Shown: piece by piece, positions 1 through 8,740 of the stretch
Numbering within the stretch: the stretch's first letter is position 1
Layout of the letters: the number at the start of each line of letters is the position of its first letter
From: Desulfosporosinus sp. FKB
GTDB lineage: Bacteria > Bacillota > Desulfitobacteriia > Desulfitobacteriales > Desulfitobacteriaceae
Assembly (NCBI RefSeq): GCF_002196705.1
Contig: NZ_NADJ01000010.1
Location: 1 to 45,103 of the forward strand
Reading direction: 5' to 3'
Length of the DNA stretch: 45,103 bases
The notes under the pieces: model-generated
Told to the model about the DNA's origin: nothing
Databases searched by the model: none
Seen by the model: only the letters and a program-made list of their open reading frames with translations
Translations under genes and position numbers: made by a program

Positions 1-206
<206 letters not shown>

Positions 207-404
207 GTTATCTCAACTTCTTTAAAGAAGATGATATCTTGCTCATGATTTCATGATTCTTTTGAAACTCTTGCGAGTTTCTCTCATTGGCTGTCCTTGT
301 TGTTTAGTTTTCAAAGACCACGGATGGTCTGGGTGTCGCGAAGGACATGGACGTCCGGGAGCGACCAAAGACCATGGATAGTCAGCCATCATGGCCGGAG
401 TTAC
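207..404 (-). promoter_or_regulatory. rrn leader with boxA-like element
   Basis: This is the transcribed leader between the promoter array and the 16S 5' end. The minus strand has GGTCTTTGAAAACTAAAC at about 302-319, which resembles the boxA-type antitermination/processing element usually found ahead of Firmicute 16S genes. Close to the 16S start is an AAGAAG/CTTCTT-type self-complementary segment (about 215-232) that could belong to the processing stem. No protein-coding gene is supported here. Confidence 0.55.
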
Positions 405-433
405 ATAATAGCATTTTCAATTCTCATTGTCAA
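405..433 (-). promoter_or_regulatory. rrn promoter P3 (closest to 16S)
   Basis: On the minus strand there is a perfect -35 TTGACA (428-433), a 17-bp spacer, and -10 TATTAT (405-410). It is preceded by an A/T-rich AAAATTAG segment like an UP element. It is the third of three promoters with near-identical layout. Confidence 0.85.
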
Positions 434-499
434 TTGCTAATTTTCAACTCCTTGCGTCCCTTTACCAAATTTCACTCGCTTGGTATTGAACGGAACTTG

Positions 500-528
500 A
501 TGTTAGCATTTTCGACTTATATTGTCAA
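500..528 (-). promoter_or_regulatory. rrn promoter P2
   Basis: On the minus strand there is -35 TTGACA (523-528), a 17-bp spacer, and -10 TAACAT (500-505). The upstream AAAAATTAGTAA context matches that of P3, as does the GAAAATGC spacer end just before the -10, so P2 and P3 look like copies of one module. Confidence 0.85.
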
Positions 529-595
529 TTACTAATTTTTAAATTCTTACATCCAAGTTGCCGAATTCTCTCTCAGCTGTTTTGGCCGGAAACAC

Positions 596-624
596 ATCTT
601 AACATCTTTATCTTATGCTGTCAA
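596..624 (-). promoter_or_regulatory. rrn promoter P1 (distal)
   Basis: On the minus strand there is -35 TTGACA (619-624), a 17-bp spacer, and -10 TAAGAT (596-601), preceded by AAAATTGGTAA. It lies 96 bp upstream of P2. From 625 to 834 no further gene is visible; that stretch must hold the promoter of the divergent kinase gene, for which only a TATAAT at 811-816 without a convincing -35 is visible. Confidence 0.83.
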
Positions 625-834
625 TTACCAATTTTGATCATTGCTCTTCTCTATGATAAGTCCTGATGCCAGATAAATTCGGCATTCGTTAAAAGCAGTA
701 TTAGGAAATTGCAATTAATTTATACAAAAAGTTATTTTATTAGATATTAAAGCTTAATCAAAATAATAATACGACATAACATTCCGACAACATTTTTTCA
801 AAATTAGGAATATAATTTTAACCGTTGACATAAT

Positions 835-3546
835 TTGCAGAAATGGGAAGTGGTTTATTTGTACTACGACTTCTTATCAAATGTACTCAATGTCTTGTTT
901 CTCTGCGCTGCTGTCATATGGATCAACCTATCTTTGAACAAAAAATACTCTCCTTACTTCTTAGGCGTAATGTTTGGACTCATTACTATCCTTACAATGG
1001 ATGGTAAAATCACAGTCGTTCCTGGTCGCTTCTATGATTTCCGACACATTACCATGACCATGGCTGGGTTTGTTGGCGGTCCCGTGACAGCAGCAATAGC
1101 CGCTATCATTAGTTCGCTTTATCGATACAATGTTGGAGGAAGCGGTTCAATGGGCGGTGTAACCAGTATCGCCGTTTTTGCCTGTTTTGGAACTTTCCTA
1201 AGAAAATACATTAAGAGTACCCAAACTGGAAAGAAACTCTTTTTTTGGTGTATCATAGGCATGTTTATGGCATGTATCTTTCTATTTATCATAGGATTCA
1301 TTCCCCCCTGGAAAGGAGATGCTGCAAAAGTCCTTAGAATTGTTACGGCTCCATACTTAATCATTACTCCATTAGCCACGACGATTATTTTTAACTTCTA
1401 TTTCTGGACTTACGATTTTTTGGGTAAAGCCTCCATCCTTAATACAATCTTAGCAAATAGTCCTCTAAACTTAATGGTCTTTAATAACCACGGGCCACTT
1501 TTGCTTAGTAAAAATATAACGGAAAAATGCTCGTTAAAGTCCTTCACTGAAACTCCGAATCTTCTGTTAAACCGTTATAAATCAGTGTTTGATACCACAA
1601 AACAGCTTCAACAGGAAATTTTAACAGAGAATAACCGGTATTTTATCGCCGACTTGGCAAGATTTCAAATGCCTAGTGGTGAAGAAGCATATGTTGCCAT
1701 CATCAACGATATTACTGATCAGAAAAAGGAACAGAAAAAGCTTAGAGGAGCAACAGACCGATTTCGAAAAACGTTTCAGTTGAGTCCCAACATGATGGCT
1801 ATTCTAAAAAAACCCGATTATCGGTATATAGATGTCAACAATCGTTTTCTAGAAGAAAGAGGCTTCTCTCGTGAGGAAGTTATTGGTAAAACCCCTATTG
1901 AAATGGGGGTTCCTGAGCAAGAATTTAAACTAATTACCAAAATTATTAACAGTCAAGGATCAGTGCATAACATAGAAAGTGCACTTATTACAAAATTTGG
2001 TACAATTGGAACATCCATCCTTTCCGCTGAAACAATTACTATGGATGATCAAGAATGTATTTTAATAGCGTGTAATGATGTGACCGAAATGAAACGAATG
2101 CAGCGAGAACGAGTGGATCAACTTACAAAATACCTTTCCTTAGAGGCCGAACTATCCCGAAGTAACCAGCTTATCGCAGATATTATCAATCATATGCCTG
2201 ACGGATTTTACGTCCTTGACCATCAATGGCGTTTTACCTTCATCAATAATAAAGCTGAGGAATTATTGCGCAAATCACGAAATAAACTTTTAGGCAATGT
2301 TCTCTGGAAAGAAATTCCACAAGCACAAGGGACGTTTTTCCACTTGAATTATCAAAAAGCCATCGCCCATCATGAACCTATGACCTTTGAATATCAAAGC
2401 TTTTTAGAGAAAGGCATCTGGTATCAAGTAAAAGTATATCCCTCTGAAAATGGATTATCGGTTTATTATCAAGATATAACTGAGCAAAAAACAACATGTG
2501 AAAATTTAATCAAATCGCAGCAAGAGATAGTCTCAATCCTTGAAAGTATGACTGATTGTTTTCTCGCTGTAGATAGAAACACTCAATTGACGTATATCAA
2601 TCGTGCAGGTGAAATCGCTTTCGGAAGATCTCGTGATGAATTGTTAGGTAAAAAAATGACGGAAGAATGGACCATTATGAACACTGCCCTACTACACTCT
2701 CAAGACGTTCTCAGCGAAAACAAATCTATAACCTTTGAAGTTTTCTCTGAGGTGTTAGGCAACAAATGGTTTGAAGTTAGCACTTACCCTACAGAGACTG
2801 GTCTAAGCTCTTATTTCCGAGACATTACAGACCGAAAGGTTGCTCAAGATGAAATGGCCAGACTAGATCGCCTGAACCTTGTAGGGCAAATGGCTGCTGG
2901 GATTGGGCACGAAATACGGAATCCAATGACGACCGTGCGCGGTTACCTGCAGCTTATGGGGGTGAAACCTGATTATGCTGCCCAAAAATCCACCTTCGAA
3001 CTGATGATTTCAGAACTCGATCGAGCAAACGATATTATTACAGAATTTTTATCCCTCGCTCAAACAAAGCAAACCGAGCTGAAACTTCAAAGTCTCAACG
3101 ACATTCTTACACATCTTTACCCGCTTTTAGAAGCTGACGCGTTTACTCAAAACAAGAGAATTCAGTATATCCCGGAGAAAATCCCAAATCTTGAATTGAA
3201 TAGAAAGGAAATTACTCAACTAATTTTAAATATAGCTCGTAACGGGCTTGAAGCTATGGAAGAAGGCGGTAGTCTAACTCTTAAAACTTATTTGTATAAT
3301 AACCAAGTAGTGCTTGCCATTAAGGATGAGGGTTGCGGTATCCCTCCTGAAAATATGAATAAACTTGGAATCCCATTCTATACGACGAAAGATTATGGAA
3401 CGGGATTAGGGTTAGCAACCAGTTACAAGATTGTAGAATCGCATAACGCCAAAATTAGGGTTGATTCCAATTCTAGCGGAACAACTTTTTACATAGTCTT
3501 TTCGATTCCAAACTTAGGCGAAAAGCGGGAAGGTATGATTGCCTAA
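835..3546 (+). CDS. Membrane sensor histidine kinase, 5TMR-LYT plus three PAS domains (sporulation-kinase type)
   Basis: About 903 residues. The first ~190 residues form five or six hydrophobic segments resembling the 5TM-5TMR-LYT sensor module. Three PAS domains follow (about 300-425, 440-560, 565-685), each ending in a DIT(D/E)-type boundary. The HisKA H-box GIGHEIRNPMTTVRGYLQLM has its phospho-accepting His near residue 692. The HATPase_c domain (about 790-895) shows an N-box (NIARNGLEAM), DEGCGIP and GTGLGLA. The H-box wording is typical of KinA/KinB-like kinases that feed Spo0F, which would make this a candidate sporulation kinase; the ligand is unknown. No partner regulator is adjacent. 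The start is uncertain: the TTG at 835 has no good ribosome binding site, and TTG 859 behind GGGAAGTGG is an alternative. A 3' copy of this gene lies at 8741-9147. Confidence 0.93.
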   Translation: MQKWEVVYLYYDFLSNVLNVLFLCAAVIWINLSLNKKYSPYFLGVMFGLITILTMDGKITVVPGRFYDFRHITMTMAGFVGGPVTAAIAAIISSLYRYNVGGSGSMGGVTSIAVFACFGTFLRKYIKSTQTGKKLFFWCIIGMFMACIFLFIIGFIPPWKGDAAKVLRIVTAPYLIITPLATTIIFNFYFWTYDFLGKASILNTILANSPLNLMVFNNHGPLLLSKNITEKCSLKSFTETPNLLLNRYKSVFDTTKQLQQEILTENNRYFIADLARFQMPSGEEAYVAIINDITDQKKEQKKLRGATDRFRKTFQLSPNMMAILKKPDYRYIDVNNRFLEERGFSREEVIGKTPIEMGVPEQEFKLITKIINSQGSVHNIESALITKFGTIGTSILSAETITMDDQECILIACNDVTEMKRMQRERVDQLTKYLSLEAELSRSNQLIADIINHMPDGFYVLDHQWRFTFINNKAEELLRKSRNKLLGNVLWKEIPQAQGTFFHLNYQKAIAHHEPMTFEYQSFLEKGIWYQVKVYPSENGLSVYYQDITEQKTTCENLIKSQQEIVSILESMTDCFLAVDRNTQLTYINRAGEIAFGRSRDELLGKKMTEEWTIMNTALLHSQDVLSENKSITFEVFSEVLGNKWFEVSTYPTETGLSSYFRDITDRKVAQDEMARLDRLNLVGQMAAGIGHEIRNPMTTVRGYLQLMGVKPDYAAQKSTFELMISELDRANDIITEFLSLAQTKQTELKLQSLNDILTHLYPLLEADAFTQNKRIQYIPEKIPNLELNRKEITQLILNIARNGLEAMEEGGSLTLKTYLYNNQVVLAIKDEGCGIPPENMNKLGIPFYTTKDYGTGLGLATSYKIVESHNAKIRVDSNSSGTTFYIVFSIPNLGEKREGMIA

Positions 3547-3593
3547 GGATACATTTAGCTGCTGTATTTTATTGTTATCTGGTCACGAATTAT

Positions 3594-3618
3594 AAAAGCC
3601 GCTCACAGAGCGGCTTTT
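3594..3618. terminator. Bidirectional rho-independent terminator
   Basis: AAAAGCCGCT and AGCGGCTTTT form a perfect 10-bp stem with a 5-nt loop and A/T tails on both sides. It lies between the convergent kinase gene and MFS permease gene and can serve both. Confidence 0.85.
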
Positions 3619-3729
3619 AATAGTCCTTTATCCATCCTTCACTTATCCATTATCAATAAAGAGAGGCAATCTATCAAAGTATCGGTGGTAATGATATCCA
3701 CACAAAGAATTGTTAAACTTACAGAGAAA

Positions 3730-4989
3730 TCAAGCTGCTGAGGCTTTGCTTTCTTCTTGCACTTTTGAACCCGGAAGCATCGTATAGTAGATAATCGCAC
3801 CAACAAAAGCCAGGATTCCTGCCAGGATCAAAGCGCTATTGAAGGAATGGGTAGCCTGAACGAGTATCCCAGTAATAGTTGGGGCCAGGAAACCGCCGAC
3901 ATTACCGCCGAAGTTTTGGATAGAGGCAACGGAGGCAGCCTGTCCTGCGGGAGCAATTTCCGAAGCAGCGGCCCATGCGGCTCCGTTAGAAAACATAACT
4001 CCAAATTCAGATATAGTCAAAAGGATTAGAGCTGTGAAGGCAGAATTTGCGTAAACCGCAGGAATGATGGTCATCGCCAGAATGAGCCCCAGGCTCATGG
4101 CAATTTTTCTGCCGTTCGGCGTCTTGCGCACCCAGATATCTGAGGTCCTGCCGCCAAGGAAGGCACTAATCGTACCGGCAATAAACGGCATCATCCCATA
4201 AATTCCGGAATGCAGGAGGGTCATATGGCGAGCCTGCACAAGGTAGGTCGGTAGCCAGGTGACAAAGACAAACATGATATAGAGCTGACAAGCGTAGCCG
4301 AGCATCAGACCCCAGGTCGACACTTTCTTAAACAGCTGTATCCAGGGCACGCGGGGCTGTTCCTGCACCGTTGTGATGTCGGCGTCAATTAAAGCGTTTT
4401 CAGCCGCATTGACCCGCTTGTTGTCTTTTCGGTCACGGTAGAGAACAAGCCAGAAAAGGAGCCAGATGAAACCGAGGGAACCGGTAATGATGAAAGACAT
4501 TTGCCAACCAAAAGAACTCACGATCCAAGCAACCAGAGGGAGGGCAATAGCGGAGCCCATGTTTACCCCGGCAGTGAAAAATCCGGTTGCAATTCCTCTC
4601 TGCCGCCGGGGAATCCAGTCAGCAGCTGTCTTTGTCGCTGCCGGAAAAGCAGGCGCTTCGCCAACACCCAAGAGTAAGCGGAAGATGTAGATCGAACCGA
4701 AAGAAGTACCCAAAGCTGTCGCCATCGAGGCGAGAGACCAGATAATGACAGACCAGATATATGTCATCCTGGTTCCGATTTTGTCAATGAAAACACCAAT
4801 TGGCATTTGCAAAAGTGCATACGTTAAAAGAAAAGCTGAAGAAATAGCGCCCATGGCCGCAGGTGTCCAGTTTAACTGTTTGGCAATGACCGGGAGCGCA
4901 ACTGATAGATTAGTTCGGTCGAGATAATTAATCGTCGTTGCGAAGAATAACAGGGTTATTACTTCCCAACGCACTTTTGTAGGTTTCAT
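3730..4989 (-). CDS. MFS permease, anion:cation symporter family
   Basis: 419 residues from the ATG at 4989, which sits behind GGGGGGAT; a longer frame to 5043 lacks a ribosome binding site. There are twelve hydrophobic segments with a polar central loop near residues 190-215. The N-terminal LDRTNLSVALP stretch is typical of the ACS family (glucarate, galactonate, hexuronate, phthalate and related organic anions), as is a loop-2/3 motif of the GxxxDKxGTR type. The substrate cannot be read from sequence. Its promoter carries a tandem repeat suited to a response regulator, and the next genes upstream are a CitA/CitB-type pair, so this is probably the organic-acid transporter they control. Confidence 0.9.
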   Translation of the reverse strand: MKPTKVRWEVITLLFFATTINYLDRTNLSVALPVIAKQLNWTPAAMGAISSAFLLTYALLQMPIGVFIDKIGTRMTYIWSVIIWSLASMATALGTSFGSIYIFRLLLGVGEAPAFPAATKTAADWIPRRQRGIATGFFTAGVNMGSAIALPLVAWIVSSFGWQMSFIITGSLGFIWLLFWLVLYRDRKDNKRVNAAENALIDADITTVQEQPRVPWIQLFKKVSTWGLMLGYACQLYIMFVFVTWLPTYLVQARHMTLLHSGIYGMMPFIAGTISAFLGGRTSDIWVRKTPNGRKIAMSLGLILAMTIIPAVYANSAFTALILLTISEFGVMFSNGAAWAAASEIAPAGQAASVASIQNFGGNVGGFLAPTITGILVQATHSFNSALILAGILAFVGAIIYYTMLPGSKVQEESKASAA

Positions 4990-5150
4990 TAAAGATCCCC
5001 CCAATTCATTCTGTAGTTTAATGTGTAGTTTGAATTGAAACAACGGCTAATCTGTGTTACGAATATGCAGCAATTCATTCCGGAGTCTTTTGTTTCCAGA
5101 ATCTGAAAATTAGAAAACCTCCTTTTTATATAGAAAATAAACGCAACTTC

Positions 5151-5180
5151 ATATTAGCCGAAGAGGAGGACCATTGACAA
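5151..5180 (-). promoter_or_regulatory. Candidate promoter of the MFS permease gene
   Basis: On the minus strand there is TTGTCA (5175-5180), an 18-bp spacer, and TAATAT (5151-5156). The 5' leader would be about 160 nt. A pair of direct repeats ends 7 bp upstream of the -35. Confidence 0.55.
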
Positions 5181-5186
5181 TATTCT

Positions 5187-5218
5187 GTAAATTAAGAGTT
5201 ATTTTTGTAGATTAAGAA
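5187..5218 (-). promoter_or_regulatory. Tandem direct repeat, probable response-regulator site
   Basis: Minus-strand TTCTTAATCTAC and CTCTTAATTTAC are two copies of one 12-bp motif spaced 20 bp apart (+ strand 5187-5198 and 5207-5218), immediately upstream of the permease -35. Two sites on one helix face beside the -35 are the usual layout for activation by a dimeric response regulator. The CitB-family gene at 5369-6052 is the obvious candidate. That link is inferred. Confidence 0.5.
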
Positions 5219-5368
5219 CTTTAAATTCATTTTGCTCCTGCGAACTTTATCACCACAATTGTTCTTGACTTGTTCTTTTCTTCAGGTGCTTTCTTAATTT
5301 GAATGGATGAGTTCTGCAGCCTTCGGTAAGAAGGTATCACTGTGTGCGTTAAAAACGGGCAGTATCTC

Positions 5369-6052
5369 CTAGAAGTCCTTGAGTTTGAATTTATGCTGAG
5401 GCCGGCCGACTTTTCCATACTCGATCAAAAGTTCTAATTTTCCTTCCCGTTCCATGACGTCAAGATATTTGCGAACGGAAACCCGTGCCATCCCTAAAGA
5501 TTCTGCTGCTTCATCTGCGGTGAAATACTCTTCACCGTTCTGGACAATGTGATTCCAAATTCGCTGAAATGTATATTTACTCAAGCCCTTTTCCAAAGGC
5601 TTATCTGTTTCATCCTCCGCTCTTCCGGGCAGAACGTAGCGATCCAAGGCATCCTGTTCTATAAAAATACTGTTTAGCAAGCTGTCGGCCCGCTCTTTAT
5701 ATTGCTGCATAGCATCTTTGAAACGTTCAAAGGTAAAAGGCTTGATCAGATAGTCGACAGCTCCAAAACGAAAGGCTTCCAGTACACTCTCGCTGCGTTT
5801 GTCGGCTGTAATCAAAATAACATCGATGTGAATTTCGTTGCTGCGCAGCCACTTGAGAAAGTCAATGCCGTTTTCTTTAGGGAGAAATAGATCGAGCAGA
5901 ATCAAGTCAATCTTTTCCTTTTGTACATACTCGCGGGCTTCCGCCAAATTTGCGGCCGTTCCCGCCAAATTAAAACCTGGAACTTTCTTGAGAAATTTTG
6001 TGTTCACGTGGCTTACCATGGGATCATCTTCTACGATCAAAACATCAAACAT
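5369..6052 (-). CDS. CitB/DcuR-family response regulator
   Basis: 227 residues. An N-terminal receiver (about 1-120) has acidic residues EDD near position 8, the phospho-acceptor Asp in LILLDLFLP (near 54) and the conserved Lys in LIKPF (near 104). A linker is followed by a winged helix-turn-helix (about 155-220: FTADEAAESLGMARVSVRKY) typical of the CitB/DcuR/MalR family. The gene overlaps the 3' end of the kinase gene by 8 nt, so the two are translationally coupled. It likely activates the neighbouring MFS permease gene in response to an external carboxylate. Confidence 0.93.
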   Translation of the reverse strand: MFDVLIVEDDPMVSHVNTKFLKKVPGFNLAGTAANLAEAREYVQKEKIDLILLDLFLPKENGIDFLKWLRSNEIHIDVILITADKRSESVLEAFRFGAVDYLIKPFTFERFKDAMQQYKERADSLLNSIFIEQDALDRYVLPGRAEDETDKPLEKGLSKYTFQRIWNHIVQNGEEYFTADEAAESLGMARVSVRKYLDVMEREGKLELLIEYGKVGRPQHKFKLKDF

Positions 6053-7628
6053 TCATGTTCCTCCCCTTGATGGGCACTGAGATGTACCATGAGGTCCCCT
6101 TATCAACCTCAAAGCGAATTGTACCCCTAGCGTCATCGATAATTTTCTTCACAATATACATACCGTAACCTCGTTGTCCGGATTTGCTTGACATGCCTAG
6201 GTTGTAGATGTATGGCTGAACAGCTTCAGGAATACCTGAACCATTGTCCGAAACGGTAATATTGAGAAAGTCGTCTTCCTCATCAAGCTTCACATAAATT
6301 TCTCCGCTGCCATCACTCTTAACTGCATCAAATGAGTTCTCAATCAGATTTCCGAGTACGGAACACAGATCATCGGCAGTCATTGCTTGAGGAAGTTCAG
6401 ACAGGTTGGAATTGGGGTCGATTTTCAGCTTTATCCTAGACTCTTCCGCTTTGTTGTATTTGGCAAAGAGCAGCGCTGACACGGAAACATTTTTTATCTT
6501 CCTGGTCAAAATGCCATTAATATTGTTTCTCGCTTTCGCCGTGCTCGAAATATAGTCGACGGCTTCATCGTACTCTTCCATCTGAATCAAGGCAGAGATC
6601 GTGTGCAATTTATTCATGAACTCATGATTCTGCGCCCTCAGCGACCAGGCCATTTTCTTAATGCCTGTAAGCTCTTCAGCCATCTTTTTCACCGCTGTCA
6701 GATCACGAAAATTGATTACGGCACCCATGACTCGGTTTTTTTCGTCCAGGAGAGGACTATATTTGCATACGATCGTAAGTCCTGGTTTTATTCTGATTTC
6801 CACATCCTCCAGCAACTGACCAAGGGACAAAGGACCCTGCTTTTCGTTCCTGAAGATGAATTCAAAGACGTTCTTTCCTTTGTCGCTTTCATTAAGGTCC
6901 AAGATGTTAGCTGCTTCTTTGTTATATAAAGTGATTTTTCCCTTGTCATCGACAGCGACAATTCCTTCTTTTACATTTTCCAAAACAACTTCCCTCTCCT
7001 TGAGTGCTAAAGCAATCTCTTCCGGTTCCATTCCGTAGATTGTGTTCTTAATACTCAACGACAGGAAAGCTGCACCCAATCCTCCGAGAAAAAGGCCAAG
7101 AACTATGAACGGCAAAAAACTCAGCAGGGCTTTGTACACATCTGAGTTAAGTTCTGTCAATAAGATACCGACAGACACGGCACCTATTTGCTGCCCGTTT
7201 TTATAAATTGGGGCAAAGGCACGTAACGATATGCCCAGCGTTCCATGAGCCTCAGAAACATATTCTTGTCCGGATATCAGGACTCTTTTTTCGTCTCCGC
7301 CTTGAAATTTTTCTCCAATTCTTGTTTCTACCGGGTGAGAATAGCGGATTCCTTTCATATTCATGACAACGATGAAGGCAACTCCGGTTTTCGACCGAAT
7401 CGATTCAATCTGCTCATTAAATGCATTCTCTGTTAAAGTGCTCTTCCCACCTAGAAAGTCCTGAACTTCTGAAAAATTAGCCACAGAATTGGCAATATTT
7501 AAGAGACTCTTACTAACCTGGTTTTTTACAAGACTTTTCATTTGATAGACTGATAAAAACACGATGCTTCCAATAGAGACAGATAAGATGATGAGAAAAT
7601 AAATGCTGATTTTACGTTGCAGACGCAT
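6045..7628 (-). CDS. CitA/DcuS-family sensor histidine kinase
   Basis: 527 residues from the ATG at 7628, which follows GGAGGAAACTTA; an upstream in-frame start at 7661 is less likely. Layout: TM helix (about 8-28), extracytoplasmic sCache/PAS sensor (about 35-165), TM helix (about 170-195), cytoplasmic PAS (about 215-315), a SpoOB_a-type helical phospho-acceptor region with the sequence LRAQNHEFMNKLHTI, then HATPase_c with NLIENSFDAV, DNGSGIP and GYGMYIVKKI. This is the architecture of citrate, malate and C4-dicarboxylate sensors. The ligand is not predictable here. It forms an operon with the regulator downstream. Confidence 0.93.
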   Translation of the reverse strand: MRLQRKISIYFLIILSVSIGSIVFLSVYQMKSLVKNQVSKSLLNIANSVANFSEVQDFLGGKSTLTENAFNEQIESIRSKTGVAFIVVMNMKGIRYSHPVETRIGEKFQGGDEKRVLISGQEYVSEAHGTLGISLRAFAPIYKNGQQIGAVSVGILLTELNSDVYKALLSFLPFIVLGLFLGGLGAAFLSLSIKNTIYGMEPEEIALALKEREVVLENVKEGIVAVDDKGKITLYNKEAANILDLNESDKGKNVFEFIFRNEKQGPLSLGQLLEDVEIRIKPGLTIVCKYSPLLDEKNRVMGAVINFRDLTAVKKMAEELTGIKKMAWSLRAQNHEFMNKLHTISALIQMEEYDEAVDYISSTAKARNNINGILTRKIKNVSVSALLFAKYNKAEESRIKLKIDPNSNLSELPQAMTADDLCSVLGNLIENSFDAVKSDGSGEIYVKLDEEDDFLNITVSDNGSGIPEAVQPYIYNLGMSSKSGQRGYGMYIVKKIIDDARGTIRFEVDKGTSWYISVPIKGRNMNV

Positions 7629-7796
7629 TAAGTTTCCTCCGTATGAAATTTCTTTAGCCAAAGAAGTACGCCCCAGAGCAGCCGGTAGGAAGGAGTTTGT
7701 GTCAATTATACCACTTTCCTATCAAAAGTTGACGATTTGACGTAAACCATCTTCAAGCTGTTTGATGTAGTTTTTACGTCCCTACGCTATCCACAT

Positions 7797-7824
7797 GGAA
7801 AGGGCTCTCAACGAGAGCCCTTCC
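7797..7824. repeat. Inverted repeat upstream of the CitA-type kinase gene
   Basis: GGAAAGGGCTCTC and GAGAGCCCTTCC pair with one bulged A around a short loop. There is no T-run on either side, so terminator function is doubtful. The surrounding stretch 7629-8169 is otherwise without a convincing gene; a 27-codon open frame from ATG 8094 (+) is coding-like but unrecognised. Confidence 0.4.
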
Positions 7825-8051
7825 ACGGATACATTTCGCAAAATTGTTTATTGTTTACATACTTGTCTCCGTCTGTGGATTTGATTTGATTTGATTATCC
7901 GTACCATATTCTCCCTCTCCTTCTTTGGTTATTTAAAATAATTTCACCCGACCAGCAAAGGGATGCAGGCCAAGCAGACGGTTTTTCAATGTTCGAAGCA
8001 CACGCACCCTTTGCAACATAGGAAAAATGCTTGCACAACTATAGCATGAAC

Positions 8052-8090
8052 AAACAACTGGCGGGATATAGTATTACCCACCAGTTGTTT
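8052..8090 (-). terminator. Terminator-like hairpin downstream of usp gene
   Basis: On the minus strand AAACAACTGGTGGG pairs fully with CCCGCCAGTTGTTT (one U-G pair), followed by a T-rich GTTTGTTC. It lies 80 bp beyond the stop of the universal stress protein gene. On the plus strand the stem has a C/A mismatch, so minus-strand use is favoured. Confidence 0.6.
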
Positions 8091-8169
8091 ATGGGAATTC
8101 CTGATGCCGAAGTCATCAAGGTGATCTGTAAGGAATTAGTCAAAGGAACGACATGGAATGCTTTCTGTT

Positions 8170-8595
8170 TTATTTAGCGATAAGCACAGAACATTTTGCT
8201 CCGTGGAGAACGAATTGGCTGACACTGCCCAGCATAGAACCGGCAATTGCTCCATAACCATGGCTCCCCATAACAACAAAGTCAATCTTCTCATTATCAA
8301 TTTCATCTAAAATTACTTTCCCCGGTTTGATCCCTACTTTTATCTTTTTGGTCAAATTGATATCACTTAAATCGATTCCTTCAAGTGTTGCTTGCAATAC
8401 AAATTCGCCTTCTTTTTCAACGAGTTCCGGCGGAAATACATAACTTGAAACACGAGAATTATACACATATGGATCGTGCATGACAAATAAAAGTTCTACT
8501 TCCGCGTTAAATTTTCGAGCAAGCTCTAATGCTTGGATTAACGCACGCCGCGAATACTCAGAAGAATCTGTTGGTACCAATATTTTATTCAACAC
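8170..8595 (-). CDS. Universal stress protein, UspA family
   Basis: About 141 residues from GTG 8595, chosen because AAGGGG lies 6-7 nt upstream; a GTG at 8601 would overlap that site. The N-terminus KILVPTDSSEYSRRAL is the conserved first strand and helix of the Usp fold. The C-terminal VMGSHGYGAIAGSMLGSVSQFVLHGA carries the GxxGx9G(S)-type ATP-binding motif, so it is of the ATP-binding class (MJ0577-like). It is a monocistronic cytoplasmic stress protein; its partner is unknown. Confidence 0.94.
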   Translation of the reverse strand: MLNKILVPTDSSEYSRRALIQALELARKFNAEVELLFVMHDPYVYNSRVSSYVFPPELVEKEGEFVLQATLEGIDLSDINLTKKIKVGIKPGKVILDEIDNEKIDFVVMGSHGYGAIAGSMLGSVSQFVLHGAKCSVLIAK

Positions 8596-8675
8596 AATCA
8601 CCCCTTAAAGAATATTAGCCCTTAATATTCTACACACTTCTTTTTATTTCCTTTTATATTTTAAAATTATTATAA

Positions 8676-8737
8676 ACACTTCCTCTGCTCCAGCTGCATT
8701 TTCTTGAGCAACAGACACGATGGATTCAATACCCTCT
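8676..8737 (-). pseudogene. Fragment of a methyl-accepting chemotaxis protein gene
   Basis: The 62 bp match 9878-9939 of the chemoreceptor gene with two mismatches and in the same orientation. The segment encodes part of the conserved signalling tail ([17 protein letters not shown] region). It has no start or stop and stops abruptly where the kinase fragment begins, so it is one half of a chimeric remnant. Confidence 0.85.
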
Positions 8738-8740
8738 CAA

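Noticed and set aside
347-535. A 62-codon plus-strand frame in front of the 16S gene
   Set aside because: It spans two rrn promoters on the other strand, has no ribosome binding site, and its composition is that of leader DNA.
405-624. Regular repeats that could suggest a CRISPR array
   Set aside because: The repeated parts are promoter hexamers with A-rich context; there are only three units and no conserved 25-40-bp repeat.
4990-5043. Longer N-terminus for the MFS permease
   Set aside because: There is no ribosome binding site at 5043, whereas the ATG at 4989 follows GGGGGGAT at correct spacing and gives the family-typical start.
5227-5418. A 63-codon minus-strand frame downstream of the response regulator
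   Set aside because: It overlaps the regulator's 3' end in another frame, has no ribosome binding site and has no recognisable domain.
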